DNA of 64,000 nt from CBDIDH01 sp965277595 (GCA_965277595.1 CBDIDH010000002.1:4712001-4776000), one strand, 5' to 3'; positions 35,196 through 44,573 are shown, counted from the first letter of the stretch. The notes: generated by a model not told the origin, from the sequence alone. Made by a program: numbers and translations.

Positions 35196-35405
35196 TCAAA
35201 GACCCCGCAGAGGGAGCCAGTCGGGATCATTCATGGCGAGGACACGAACCGTGACTCGCCCGATTGGGGTCAACCCCTTGACGCGAGTGCCGATGCGGCG
35301 GAAGTGATCGGTCCAGATTTCGTTGCGGGGGTGGAAGAGCACAACGATCGCCCCCGATTCGGGATCGATCCCGGTCAGATTCGGCCCTTTATGAAAGCCA
35401 CAAGC
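35196..35405 (-). pseudogene. C-terminal remnant of an HNH endonuclease
   Basis: On the minus strand the translation ACGFHKGPNLTGIDPESG, then VVLFHPRNEIWTDHFRR and GRVTVRVLAMNDPD, closely follows the C-terminal third of a widespread small HNH nuclease family. The usual text there is CxxCNxHKGPN; the second Cys and Asn are missing, and the upstream HNH core is absent. It is therefore a truncated, degraded copy wedged between two plus-strand genes. Confidence 0.7.
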
Positions 35406-35489
35406 TGGCGGTGCGGTCGCATCGTGGCGTCGGTTCATACGAACCCGATCTCACGACGCCGAAGGGCCAGGTTCGTTGAAGGTGACCTA

Positions 35490-35912
35490 ATGCGATATCC
35501 CAGGGGGACAACACGGCGATGGATGGCCACCGTGGCGGTCGTGGCGATGCTCATGGCGGCCCTCATCGAAGGCGAGAAATCGTGGAGCCGACACAGCCGG
35601 TATGCTTCCGTGCTCCGGGCCTTTCGCAGGCACGAGGTTTTCTACGATGAGGGCCGGGTTACCCTGGAACGATACATTATGATATCGCGCCACCTCATGG
35701 AAGCCGAGCTTGACCTGTGCTGGATGAAGGGAGCGAAGATCACAGCTATTGAGGCACACTTGAACCGAGTATCTTTACGAATTGATGAGGAGATCAATTT
35801 GCCCTGGAGTCTGCATGACACGGACTACGAGAGAGCCCCGGGGATCGCGGCGGCGAAAGAATCACTCATCGAATGCCGGGCGAGACTCAACGACTTGATC
35901 CACAGACGGTGA
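35490..35912 (+). CDS. small membrane-anchored protein of unknown function
   Basis: 140 residues. A basic N-terminus and one hydrophobic helix (WMATVAVVAMLMAALIEG, about residues 11-28) are followed by a helical, charged domain. ATG 35490 follows GAAGGTGACCTA. No family recognised. Its base composition is slightly lower in GC than the neighbouring genes. Confidence 0.6.
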   Translation: MRYPRGTTRRWMATVAVVAMLMAALIEGEKSWSRHSRYASVLRAFRRHEVFYDEGRVTLERYIMISRHLMEAELDLCWMKGAKITAIEAHLNRVSLRIDEEINLPWSLHDTDYERAPGIAAAKESLIECRARLNDLIHRR

Positions 35913-35978
35913 CTGAGCAGGTCATGGCCGCGCTGGTCCTTGCGGAGAATCCGATGGCCAGCAATCGGAATTCAGTAG

Positions 35979-35995
35979 GGTGGGCACTGCCCACC
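35979..35995. repeat. GGTGGGCANTGCCCACC palindrome
   Basis: A perfect 8-bp inverted repeat around one base. The same motif is dispersed through many cyanobacterial and planctomycete genomes. It lies in the 128-bp spacer between convergent genes and may act as a terminator or mobile palindrome. Confidence 0.6.
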
Positions 35996-36040
35996 TTGCG
36001 GGACTCAAGTGCAATTCGACAGGCCCGCAGCGGATCAAGG

Positions 36041-36433
36041 TCAGGCGTCCAAGCCCTGCCTTCGAAACTCACGTTCATCTCGCAAAAATTCAACGCGAAA
36101 CTTTCGGCCAGCGCGGTGTAACTCTTTTGCAAGCGTCGGGCTAAACCGCTCGGGATGCAGTCCCGGCCAGTCCGGACAGGCCCGCTCCACCTGCTCCCAG
36201 ATGAGCTGGAGTGTCGCATCCGGCTCACCCCGAATCACTGAGCCACGATAGCCCATGAGGTAACGAAACGCCCAGTTCTTGTGAAGGTGACAAGGAAGGG
36301 ATGCCTCGCGGAGCAGTTCATCAGACCACCAGAAGCTGTCTGACATCGCCTCGTACGACCGCTCGGCCTCAGCGTAATAGACAGCACCTCGGAGGATGTC
36401 CAGGGCCTCTTCAGGAAAGAGGGGCACGTCCAT
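36041..36433 (-). CDS. hypothetical protein
   Basis: 130 residues, cytoplasmic, helical, with amphipathic segments EEALDILRGAVYYAEAERSY and ATLQLIWEQVERACPDWPGL. ATG 36433 follows GGAGA. Amino-acid composition looks like a genuine globular protein, unlike the shadow frames around it. No family recognised. It is convergent with the 35490 gene and 55 bp downstream of tex. Confidence 0.6.
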   Translation of the reverse strand: MDVPLFPEEALDILRGAVYYAEAERSYEAMSDSFWWSDELLREASLPCHLHKNWAFRYLMGYRGSVIRGEPDATLQLIWEQVERACPDWPGLHPERFSPTLAKELHRAGRKFRVEFLRDEREFRRQGLDA

Positions 36434-36488
36434 CGGAGTTCTCCAAGGTGCCGTCTATCTTGGCAACCAGCGGCCGAAGCCGTCTGTT

Positions 36489-39400
36489 TCACTCCCCGGC
36501 CGGGGCCTCCGGGTTCGGCGGAGCACTGGACGACTCGGGTTGCGATTGGGGCGAATCGGATGGGGGCGGAGCTTGCTCCGACGACCCTGGACCCTCGTCG
36601 CCGGGCTCAACCTTGGCCTGCCAGAGTTGCTTGAGCTGGCCGAAGGACCGAAGTGGAACACTTCCCGTGAGCGCGTCCTTCGAGAGCGGAGGCGCGGGGG
36701 GAGCGGGCTTCGCCTTGATCGGCGGCAGTGGAGTTGTGGGACGTTCGTAACGCCCGGGACCACCACCACCGCCGGGACGCTGGCCCGTGCGGCCAAAGGC
36801 ACCGCCGCCGGGTCGACCGCCGCCGCCACCGCCGGGCCGTCCACCGCCGCCACCATAACCGCCGGGGCCGCGATTGCCACCGCCGCCGCCACCGTAACCG
36901 CCAGGGCCGCGATTGCCACCCCCCGGGGCGGGCCGATCCGCGGGAGGACCGGACGCCGGTTGATCGCCGGTCGGAGCCCCCGCCCCCGCGCCGACGGGAG
37001 GCGTGGTCAGGGCCGAGCCTTCGCGGCGAGGCGGCCGACCGGGTCCACCGCCTCGGCGATCACCACCACCGGCACCGGCACCCGCTCCGGCGGGTCGGCC
37101 TTCGCGCGATTCACCGCCGCCACGACGTCCGCCACCGCTGCCGCCACCGGGACCCCCTCGGGGGCGTTCGGTGCCGGGCTGAACCATCGTCAAGGAGACG
37201 CGCTTGCGCTCCTGATCGACGCCCATGACCCAGACGGTCACCACGTCGCCGACGCTCACGACGTCGTGCGGGCTCTTGATGTAGCGGTTGGCAAGCTGGC
37301 TGATGTGGACGAGCCCCGAGTCTTTCAGACCGATGTCAACGAAGGCGCCGAAGTCCACGACGTTGAGCACCGTGCCCTTCAGTTCCATGCCTGCCTGAAG
37401 GTCTTCGAGCTTGAGGACGCCCTTCTTGAAGATCGGCTTGGGAAGGTCTTCGCGAGGGTCGCGGTCGGGTCGGGCGAGGGAGTCGCAGATGTCAACAAGA
37501 GTCGGCTCGCCGACTTCCATCTCGCGGGCGAGCGCGGGGATGTCCAGCTCGTTGAGCTTGGCGTGAAGCTCGGGCAGGCGTTCCTTTTCCTTGACGATCT
37601 CGGCCGGGAAGCCCAGTTTTTCCAGGAGTTTCGCGGCGATCGGGTAGCTTTCGGGGTGAACCCAGGTCCGATCGAGTGGGTTGCCGCCGTCGCGGAGCTT
37701 GAGGAACCCCGCGGCCTGCGTGAAGGTGGCAGGTCCAACGCCTTCGACCTCAAGAAGCTGTTCGCGGCCCTGAAAGGGGCCTTTTTCCTTGCGGTGCTCG
37801 ACGACCCGACGGGCAGTCAACTGGTTCAGGCCCGAGACGTGCCGGAGCAGCGGAATGCTCGCCGTGTTGAGGTCAACGCCGACGAAATTGACGCACGAGG
37901 CAATCACGGATTCGAGCGATTCCTTGAGCTGCTTCGGGTTGACGTCGTGCTGATACAACCCGACGCCGATGCTCTGCGGCTCGATCTTGACGAGTTCGGC
38001 GAGCGGGTCCTGAAGCCGTCGGCCAATAGAGATCGTGCCGCGGAGGGTGGCGTCGAAGTCGGGGAATTCCTCGCGGCCGATCGGACTGGCCGAATAGACG
38101 CTGGCGCCCGCCTCGTTCACGATGACGTAGGCCATCTGCGCGAGCAAGGGGTCGGCCGGGTGCGGTCTCGGCGGCGCGGGGATCGGCTTCGGTCTCGGCT
38201 GTCGCGGCTCTTGCCGGCCACGACCGCCGCCCTGCCCGCGCTCCTTCTCTTTCTTCTCGGTCGGAGGAGCCGGCGCGGCCGAATTTTCCGGGTCCGGCGT
38301 GGAGGCGGCGGGCTCACCGTGATGCGCCGGGTTCTCGGTCGCTTCGGTCGAGCCGAGGTGTTCGCTCTGCGCCGCCTCGGTCTCGGGCGCCGCGGATTCA
38401 CTCGCGGAAGCGGCCGGGGGGGCTTCGGGCTCGGGCGCGGGCGTGGGTTCCGGCTCGGGCGTGGAAACCGGAGCGGGTTCGGCGGGAACTTCGCCTTCTT
38501 CGGGAGCACCGCCGACGATCGGCGGCAGGGCCTCGATCGGAGTGTCGGACGCCGGGGTGTCGGGATTCTCGGGAGCCGGCGGAGCGTGCTCGTCGGGGGT
38601 CGGCGGCGAGGTCAGAGACGAGGCCGACGCCTGTTCGCCCGCGGCCGGTTCCTCGGTTTCGGCGACGGGTTCAGCTTCAGGCTCGGGAGTTGGTTCGGGC
38701 GTGGCTTCGGGTTCAGATTCGGATTCGGATTCGGGGCCTGGCTCGGAGCTGGACGGGGTCGGTTCGGGTGCGGGCGGGCGAGCCGAGCCGTGGGTTTTGG
38801 CGTGGGCAACCGCGGCGGCCTCGGCGGCGGCGGCGGCCTCGGGGTCGGTGCTGAAGAGGGTCCCCTCGTGGATCACCTCGGCGATCAGTTCCTCGGTCTC
38901 GCGGCAGGCGGTGCCGTTGCCGATCGCGACGACGTTGACATTGTGCCGAGCGACGAGATCCTTGAGGTGTTGCTTGGCTTCCGAGCGCCGGTTTTGGGGC
39001 GGGTGCGGGTGGACGACCCCGTGTTCCAGAAGGTTGCCGTGACCGTCGAGCACGGCGACCTTGCAGCCGGTTCGGAACCCCGGGTCGATCGCCAGGACGA
39101 CCTGATTGGCAATCGGCGGCTGGAGCAAGAGGCTCCGCAGGTTCCGCGCGAAGACATCGACGGCGTGCCGTTCGGCCATCTCGGTCAGGTCGCGGCGGAC
39201 CTCGCGTTCCATGCTCGGCAGCAAGAGGCGGTCAATCGCGTCGGCGGCGGCCTTACGAAAGACGTCGGCGTGGGGATGGCCTTCGAGCGGAAGCTGCGAA
39301 AACGCCGCGCCTTCCAGGTCGGGGCGCGAGACTTCCAGCTTGACCTTGAGCGGGCCTTCCTTGTCGCCCCGGTTGATCGCCAGCACGCGATGCGGCGGAA

Positions 39401-40064
39401 TGTGCGCGACGGGCTCGGAATACTCAAAATAATCGCGGTATTCCAGGCCCTCGCCGTCGGGAATCTCGGCCTTGGTGGTGACGATCTTGCCGGTCTTCCA
39501 GACAACCCGGCGGACGGCGTCGCGGACGGCGGCAAGCTCGCTGATCGCCTCGGCGAGGATATGGCCGACCCCTTCGAGGACCTTCTCGGTCGACTCGACG
39601 TCCTTCTCGGGATTGACGAAAGCCTGGGCCTCGGCCGCAAGATCGGTCAGGGTCTCGTCGCGGTTCCAGATCCGCAGGGCGAGCGGTTCGAGGCCGCGGT
39701 CGCGAGCGTCCGACGCCTTCGTCTTCTTCTTGGGCTTGAACGGAAGATAAAGGTCTTCGAGCCGCTTGGGGTTATCCGCCGATCGGATCGCGGTGGCGAG
39801 TTCGTCGGTAAGCTTGCCCTGGGCTTCGATCGCCTTGAGGACGGTTTCCTTGCGGTCGGCAAGTTCGCGGAGGCGGCCGACGCGGAGCTGGATCTCGCGG
39901 ATCGCCACTTCGTTCAGGTTACCGGTCCGCTCCTTCCGGTACCGGGTGATGAACGGCACCGTGTTGCCCTCGTCGAGCAACTGGACGACGCTCTCCACCT
40001 GGACGCGCCGGATTTGAAGGTCCTGCGCGATCCGGCCCAGGTCGACCTGAATCGGGGTGTCCAT
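36489..40064 (-). CDS. tex: Tex-family RNA-binding protein with large acidic insert and Gly-rich tail
   Basis: 1191 residues, against about 770 for ordinary Tex. Tex is a cytoplasmic nucleic-acid-binding protein (Tex-N, YqgF, HhH, S1) linked to transcription and RNA metabolism. Tex-N is at residues 1-320 (NTVPFITRYRKERTGNLNE). YqgF starts with LAIDPGFRTGCKVAVLDGHG. A Glu/Pro/Ala/Ser-rich insert of about 230 residues (about 407-637) splits the YqgF region from AYVIVNEAGASVYSASPIGR. HhH repeats include VEGVGPATFTQAAGF, and S1 (about 892-957) reads KGTVLNVVDFGAFVDIGL. The last 230 residues are Gly-rich with repeated NRGPGGYGGGGG units. ATG 40064 has no clear Shine-Dalgarno. Confidence 0.93.
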   Translation of the reverse strand: MDTPIQVDLGRIAQDLQIRRVQVESVVQLLDEGNTVPFITRYRKERTGNLNEVAIREIQLRVGRLRELADRKETVLKAIEAQGKLTDELATAIRSADNPKRLEDLYLPFKPKKKTKASDARDRGLEPLALRIWNRDETLTDLAAEAQAFVNPEKDVESTEKVLEGVGHILAEAISELAAVRDAVRRVVWKTGKIVTTKAEIPDGEGLEYRDYFEYSEPVAHIPPHRVLAINRGDKEGPLKVKLEVSRPDLEGAAFSQLPLEGHPHADVFRKAAADAIDRLLLPSMEREVRRDLTEMAERHAVDVFARNLRSLLLQPPIANQVVLAIDPGFRTGCKVAVLDGHGNLLEHGVVHPHPPQNRRSEAKQHLKDLVARHNVNVVAIGNGTACRETEELIAEVIHEGTLFSTDPEAAAAAEAAAVAHAKTHGSARPPAPEPTPSSSEPGPESESESEPEATPEPTPEPEAEPVAETEEPAAGEQASASSLTSPPTPDEHAPPAPENPDTPASDTPIEALPPIVGGAPEEGEVPAEPAPVSTPEPEPTPAPEPEAPPAASASESAAPETEAAQSEHLGSTEATENPAHHGEPAASTPDPENSAAPAPPTEKKEKERGQGGGRGRQEPRQPRPKPIPAPPRPHPADPLLAQMAYVIVNEAGASVYSASPIGREEFPDFDATLRGTISIGRRLQDPLAELVKIEPQSIGVGLYQHDVNPKQLKESLESVIASCVNFVGVDLNTASIPLLRHVSGLNQLTARRVVEHRKEKGPFQGREQLLEVEGVGPATFTQAAGFLKLRDGGNPLDRTWVHPESYPIAAKLLEKLGFPAEIVKEKERLPELHAKLNELDIPALAREMEVGEPTLVDICDSLARPDRDPREDLPKPIFKKGVLKLEDLQAGMELKGTVLNVVDFGAFVDIGLKDSGLVHISQLANRYIKSPHDVVSVGDVVTVWVMGVDQERKRVSLTMVQPGTERPRGGPGGGSGGGRRGGGESREGRPAGAGAGAGGGDRRGGGPGRPPRREGSALTTPPVGAGAGAPTGDQPASGPPADRPAPGGGNRGPGGYGGGGGGNRGPGGYGGGGGRPGGGGGGRPGGGAFGRTGQRPGGGGGPGRYERPTTPLPPIKAKPAPPAPPLSKDALTGSVPLRSFGQLKQLWQAKVEPGDEGPGSSEQAPPPSDSPQSQPESSSAPPNPEAPAGE

Positions 40065-40399
40065 AGGAGGTCTTGCACCTGATGAAAGATAACGGCGACG
40101 TCGAGGGCGGAACAAGAGGTCCGCCTTCCGCGCCTGATCGCGCGGTGGCAGCGCAAGGGGCAACGCCCCCTGAGCAACAGTCGGGCCAATTTAGATCATC
40201 TCCCATGCCCTGTCAAGCGCGCAAAACCCCACCGCGCGACACCGAACCATTACCCGCGCCTATGGTTCGGTTACGAAGAGGTTGACTGGGCGGAATGGGT
40301 GGAGATGAACGGGGGCACGATCGCCCCAGGCGGCTCGTCAAAGAGCAGGCGCCGGGGGCGATCGAAGGGATCGCGAGCGGCCTCGACAGTGTCAAGCCG
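40065..40399. other. spacer of 335 bp between adh and tex
   Basis: Gene-free. It should hold the tex promoter on the minus strand. No repeat or hairpin stands out. Confidence 0.4.
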
Positions 40400-41566
40400 T
40401 CAAGGGTGCATGATGATCTTCGTGTACTCGTTCTGATGGGCCTTGAAGTTGGCGTAGCCGAGCGGAGCGTCATCAAGGCGAAGGCGGTGCGAGATGATGA
40501 ATGAGGGGTCAATCTCCCCTTTGACGATCCGGTCAAGAAGCGGCTTCATGTACTTGTGCATATGGGTCTGACCCATCTTGAAGGTCAGGCCCTTGGCAAA
40601 GGCCGCGCCGAGGGGAAACTTGTCGAGCAGGCCGCCATAGACGCCGGGCATGGAGATTGTGCCGCCTTTGCGACAGCAGCGAATCGCCTGGCGGAGAGCG
40701 TGCGAGCGGTCGGTCGCCATGAAGAGAGCGGCCTTGATGTCGTCGTAAATCGCGTCGACGGTGTGCCCGTAGGCTTCGAGGCCCACGGCGTCAATGCAGA
40801 CGTCCGGGCCGCGCCCGCCGGTCATGTCGTTGAGAGCCTCATAAACATCGACCTCCTTGAAGTCGATCGCCTCGGCCCCGGCGCCGTGGGCAAGGCGGAG
40901 GCGGTTCGGGTAGCAATCGATCGAGATCACCCGCTCAGCCCCGAGAAGATAGGCGCTGCGGATGGCCAGCAGGCCGACTGGTCCGGCGCCCCAGATGGCG
41001 ACCGTGTCGCCCGGCTGAATGTTGCCGTTCTCGGCGGCCATCCAGGCGGTCGGGAAAATGTCGGAAAGGAATAAAACTTTCTCGTCGGGAAGGTCATCGG
41101 GAACCTTGAGCGGTCCGACATCGGCGAAGGGGACACGAACATACTCAGCCTGGCCGCCGGCGTAGCCGCCGTAAAGGTGCGAGTAGCCAAAGAGGCCGGA
41201 GGTCGTGAACCCGTTCATCGCCTCGGCCAGCGCGGCGTTCGGATTCGTGTTGTCGCAGAGCGACCAGAGGTCTTTCTCGCAGAAAAAACAGTGGCCGCAC
41301 GAGATCGTGAACGGAACAACGACCCGGTCGCCGACCTTGAGCGACTTCACCTCGGGGCCGATGTCGACGACGTCGCCCATGAACTCGTGGCCGAGGATGT
41401 CTCCCTTCTCCATCGTCGGGATATACCCGTCGTAAAGGTGGAGGTCGGAACCGCAGATGGCGGTCGACGTGACCTTGATGATCGCGTCTTTCGGGTTGAG
41501 GATCTTGGGGTCGGGAACGTTGCAGACTTTGACGCTCCCCTTACCGGTCCAGCTCAAGGCTTTCAT
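40400..41566 (-). CDS. zinc-dependent alcohol dehydrogenase (formaldehyde dehydrogenase-like)
   Basis: 388 residues, MDR superfamily. Catalytic zinc ligands: Cys in TAICGSDLHLYDG and His in DILGHEFMG. The structural zinc site is CGHCFFCEKDLWSLC. NAD-binding: VAIWGAGPVGLLAIRSA. The long DVCIDAVGLEAYGH segment and the insert before it match the glutathione-independent formaldehyde dehydrogenase subgroup. ATG 41566. A GT-rich run (gtatgtatgtgtgtgtatt) lies just upstream. Divergence from typical substrate residues cannot be judged here. Confidence 0.9.
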   Translation of the reverse strand: MKALSWTGKGSVKVCNVPDPKILNPKDAIIKVTSTAICGSDLHLYDGYIPTMEKGDILGHEFMGDVVDIGPEVKSLKVGDRVVVPFTISCGHCFFCEKDLWSLCDNTNPNAALAEAMNGFTTSGLFGYSHLYGGYAGGQAEYVRVPFADVGPLKVPDDLPDEKVLFLSDIFPTAWMAAENGNIQPGDTVAIWGAGPVGLLAIRSAYLLGAERVISIDCYPNRLRLAHGAGAEAIDFKEVDVYEALNDMTGGRGPDVCIDAVGLEAYGHTVDAIYDDIKAALFMATDRSHALRQAIRCCRKGGTISMPGVYGGLLDKFPLGAAFAKGLTFKMGQTHMHKYMKPLLDRIVKGEIDPSFIISHRLRLDDAPLGYANFKAHQNEYTKIIMHP

Positions 41567-41660
41567 GAAGGGTATGTCCCGGGTGTATGTATGTGTGTGT
41601 ATTGAGGCGGAGGCGTGGATTTGCCGTCGCCGCGAGCGTGGATTTGTGGTTCCGTTCCAT

Positions 41661-42452
41661 TCAGTCGCGGCCATTGCCTCGGCAGGCGGGCTGACCGTGA
41701 ATCGTCGGGGTCTCGCCCGCCTCCAGGAGTTGCTTGAACCGGCGGAGGTCTTCGCGGACCTGAATGCGAGGTTCCTCGCCCATCAGCCAGGCGACCGCGG
41801 CGCCGAGGCGTCCGGCGGGGGGCTGATACATCAACTCGACCTGAACCTCGGTCCCTCGATTTCCCGGCGCTGGGCGAAACCGGACCGAACCCGCGTTGTC
41901 GATGTCGGCATCGCCGACCGACTTCCACGAAATCAGCTCATCGGGCCGATCGGTGAGAATCTCGGCATCCCAGGCGACCGTGCCGCCGACGGGCGATCGA
42001 GCTTCCCAGCGCGAGTGGGTCGCGTCCACGTTGCTGACCGACTTCAGGTGGGTCATGAATCGTGGCAAGTTCTGAAAGTCGCGCCAGAACGTATAGCAGT
42101 CGGAAGGAGAACGGTTCACGGTGAACGTCTTGCGCACGAAAACGCCCTTGTGGACGTCGTGTCCGCCGAAAAGGGCGTGTCCTTCGTGCGCCGAGTCAAG
42201 CCCCAACGCGGCATACGCTCCGCAATAGCCGGTCGCCGACCTGTAGAGCAAGAAACCGCCGAGGACGGACATGGCCGCTCCCGCGGGCGTTCGCTTGCTC
42301 AGACCCGCCGCCAGCAGCGCAGCGCCGCCGATCCCGCTGATGATCCGTTCGCTCGGCGCGACGTTCGTATTGGTATAACCTTCTTCAGCGTCGAGCCTTC
42401 TGGCCCGATCGACGACGGTTTCGGCCTGCCGTTGTTGGGGCAAGACAGACAT
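41661..42452 (-). CDS. DUF2892-like membrane segment fused to SRPBCC domain
   Basis: 263 residues. Residues 1-90 carry a glycine-rich hydrophobic pair (SERIISGIGGAALLAAGLSK and AAMSVLGGFLLYRSATGYCG) like the YgaP/DUF2892 membrane module. Residues 105-240 form a START-like SRPBCC (polyketide cyclase/Cox15-type) domain: FTVNRSPSDCYTFWRDFQNL, LPRFMTHLKSV, DELISWKSV, GTEVQVELMYQPPAG. This fusion is common in bacteria and its function is unknown, perhaps lipid or hydrophobic ligand binding. Confidence 0.85.
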   Translation of the reverse strand: MSVLPQQRQAETVVDRARRLDAEEGYTNTNVAPSERIISGIGGAALLAAGLSKRTPAGAAMSVLGGFLLYRSATGYCGAYAALGLDSAHEGHALFGGHDVHKGVFVRKTFTVNRSPSDCYTFWRDFQNLPRFMTHLKSVSNVDATHSRWEARSPVGGTVAWDAEILTDRPDELISWKSVGDADIDNAGSVRFRPAPGNRGTEVQVELMYQPPAGRLGAAVAWLMGEEPRIQVREDLRRFKQLLEAGETPTIHGQPACRGNGRD

Positions 42453-42670
42453 GAGGTTGCCTCCCTGGTGCGTTCCGAGGGTCTGCCTCGGGGCTGGTGA
42501 TCACGGTTCCGTGGCAGGCTTTCGAAAGCAATTCGCGTGCCCGAGGCCAGGGCCGTGATACTTCGAAGCCGTTGGGGTCGCGCCCGACGGCTTCGAGGGA
42601 CCATCACGGTCGAAGGAACGCGGCCGGTCGCGGGTGCGTTCCGTTTTGGATCAATCAGAGAGAGGCGAGC

Positions 42671-43195
42671 CTAGCCGCCGACACCCGTGAGCTTCTGATA
42701 GAAAGGATACGGCCAGGGGCCTGGACCGGGAACAAGCGGGTCGAGGTCGTGAATGGGGACGTAACTCCCCTGATCGTAATACATGCCGACGGGCTTGAAC
42801 GGGTGTAAAAGCATTCGAGGAAGCCGTTGCAGGTAGCTGACGGGATGGTCGTCGGCGTTGAGTGAGCTTTTGCCGGGCGATCCGTAAAAATAAGGATAAA
42901 TCGAGGCGGTGTGGTTGGCTTTCCAGGGAAGGCCGTAAAGGCCGCCGTTGCGGTAAAAATTGGGATGGTTCGACCGATTGGGCGGATCACCCCAGCGGGT
43001 GTCGTACCAGCGATCGCGTCGGGGATCGGGGGGCAAGTGAGGATGAATCGGGATGAACCGGGTGATCGCCCCATTGCGAGCGTTCGCATCGGGAATTGTC
43101 GGTTGCGGGACCTGCGCCCTCGCGGTTTGTGAGACCGTGACGAGGGCGAGAACTGCGGCGGCGAGCGTCGCGAGGTTGCGAGGTTGAGTCGGCAT
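42671..43195 (-). CDS. exported protein rich in Pro, Tyr and His
   Basis: 174 residues. The signal peptide NLATLAAAVLALVTVSQTARA runs to about residue 27. The mature part is rich in Pro, Tyr, Asn and His (WYDTRWGDPPNRSNHPNFYR, YGLPWKANHTASIYPYFYG) and without a recognised domain. ATG 43195 follows GGGAGGCAGGCAGG. Similar short exported proteins are typical of planctomycetes. It is in line with two further exported Cys-rich genes upstream (43332, 44574). Confidence 0.7.
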   Translation of the reverse strand: MPTQPRNLATLAAAVLALVTVSQTARAQVPQPTIPDANARNGAITRFIPIHPHLPPDPRRDRWYDTRWGDPPNRSNHPNFYRNGGLYGLPWKANHTASIYPYFYGSPGKSSLNADDHPVSYLQRLPRMLLHPFKPVGMYYDQGSYVPIHDLDPLVPGPGPWPYPFYQKLTGVGG

Positions 43196-43331
43196 CCTGC
43201 CTGCCTCCCTGTCCTGATCCTGTCGAAATCGGGTATTGCTCGACAAAACGGAGTCGTCTCCCGGCCCTTCAAAAGTTCATTTGAGAAACCGGGAGACGAG
43301 ACTGGTCCGCGAATAGCCGACCCCGCGTCGA

Positions 43332-44213
43332 TCAGGGAACGAACGGGGGGAAGGCGAGGAAGTCACGCGGCGACCGGGTGGTGACGACGTAAGGCGTGTA
43401 GCCCGGCGTCAGGGGAACCGGACCACCTGGCCCGACAAACCACTTGATGTCGCCCTTGTGCAGGAGCGAGTTCACCAGCCCCTTGGCCTTGGCGCAGACT
43501 GCGCACCCTTTACCGCCGCAAAGCAGGCAGCCGGTTCCATTGCCCCGGCAGAGTCCGCAGCCCCTGCCGCCGCAACCCGAGCACGGGTCCGAGATCAGGC
43601 AACGGTGGCAGCCCTTGCCCGAGCAGAGTCCGCAGCCCCGGTGCCTGTGCTTGGCGAGAACGCCGCAACCCGGATCGACGCACTGCGACGACGGGATCAC
43701 GACGGTCTGAGTCGAAGGCATGCCCTGTTCGCAAGGCGTGATCGTCGAGGCGTGCCCGAGGCATTCGGAATTGCCGTGCTGATGCAGGCCGGAATGGCCC
43801 AGCCCATGTCCGCAACCCGATCCGCAGACCGTCTCACCGTATCCGCCGCCGTGGCCGTGACCGAAGCCACCGCCGCCGCCGCCGTGATGGAAGTGACCGC
43901 CGCCGCCGCCCCCCTTGCCACACAGGGCGCACCCCGCTCCGCCGCAATTGGCGCAGGCACCTTTATGGAGCAGACCCCCCAGAAGGCCGCCGCCGTGAAG
44001 CAGGCCGCCAACCTTGCCCGCGCAATTCTTGCCGGTGTAGTGACCGTAAGGAATCGGCGGGGCGAGGTAGGGTCCGCCCGTGTTGACGTCGACCGCGGGG
44101 ACAAGGTCGGGGATCGTGTGGTGAAAGAGGTCCGCCCGACACGCCGTCGAGGCCGCGAGTGCGCAAACGAAAGCCAGTGCGAGCGTCGCCCCTCGCCAGT
44201 TTCCGAAACGCAT
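43332..44213 (-). CDS. exported Gly/Cys/His-rich protein with CxxC repeats
   Basis: 293 residues. Signal peptide at about residues 1-28 (ATLALAFVCALAASTACRA). The mature protein has at least eight CxxCxGxGC-like units (CANCGGAGCALCGKG, CGLCSGKGCHRC, CSGCGGRGCGLCRGNG, CLLCGGKGCAVC). These resemble DnaJ-type zinc-finger spacing. There is also a Gly/His block (HFHHGGGGGGFGHGHGGG). Binding of zinc or another metal outside the cytoplasm, or disulfide crosslinking as a structural protein, is inference. The C-terminus VPLTPGYTPYVVTTRSPRDF is a short ordered tail. Confidence 0.75.
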   Translation of the reverse strand: MRFGNWRGATLALAFVCALAASTACRADLFHHTIPDLVPAVDVNTGGPYLAPPIPYGHYTGKNCAGKVGGLLHGGGLLGGLLHKGACANCGGAGCALCGKGGGGGGHFHHGGGGGGFGHGHGGGYGETVCGSGCGHGLGHSGLHQHGNSECLGHASTITPCEQGMPSTQTVVIPSSQCVDPGCGVLAKHRHRGCGLCSGKGCHRCLISDPCSGCGGRGCGLCRGNGTGCLLCGGKGCAVCAKAKGLVNSLLHKGDIKWFVGPGGPVPLTPGYTPYVVTTRSPRDFLAFPPFVP

Positions 44214-44573
44214 GATTACTCCCTTAATGGTCGTTCGATGGTTCCCTCCTGGAATGGTTCGGAAAACACGTGCGAGCGGCGGTCGGCCCCTTGCCGTCCT
44301 CAGCGAGGGGCCACACCATCGACCGAGCTCGGGACCGACTGCCCTGGCGAACCGAGAGAACCGGCCGGAGCGTGTCTGGCCGATGCTCTCTTCGCCCGTC
44401 CGTGGGGCCGCGATGCCCAGGGTTCAACCCGGGGCGCCGCGACCTCGGTCCGGCCTAGCATAGTGCATCGGCCGGTCTGCCCTCTCTTCTGGAGCGAAAT
44501 CGGACCGGGTCCACCCCTGTTGAGGATCGACCTGGTCCGTTTTGGTTTTCCATCGCAAGATTTTCGAGGTCGA
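44214..44573. other. spacer of 360 bp
   Basis: Between two exported-protein genes on the minus strand. No gene or repeat is supported. It probably carries the promoter of the 43332 gene. Confidence 0.4.

Noticed and set aside
35166..35489. N-terminal extension of the 35490 gene overlapping the hydrolase end
   Set aside because: Codon bias is lost there, and an HNH remnant lies on the other strand; ATG 35490 has a good ribosome site.
36396..40082. Long plus-strand open frame opposite tex (over 1200 codons)
   Set aside because: An artefact of high-GC codon use in tex; composition is non-protein-like and all Tex motifs are on the minus strand.
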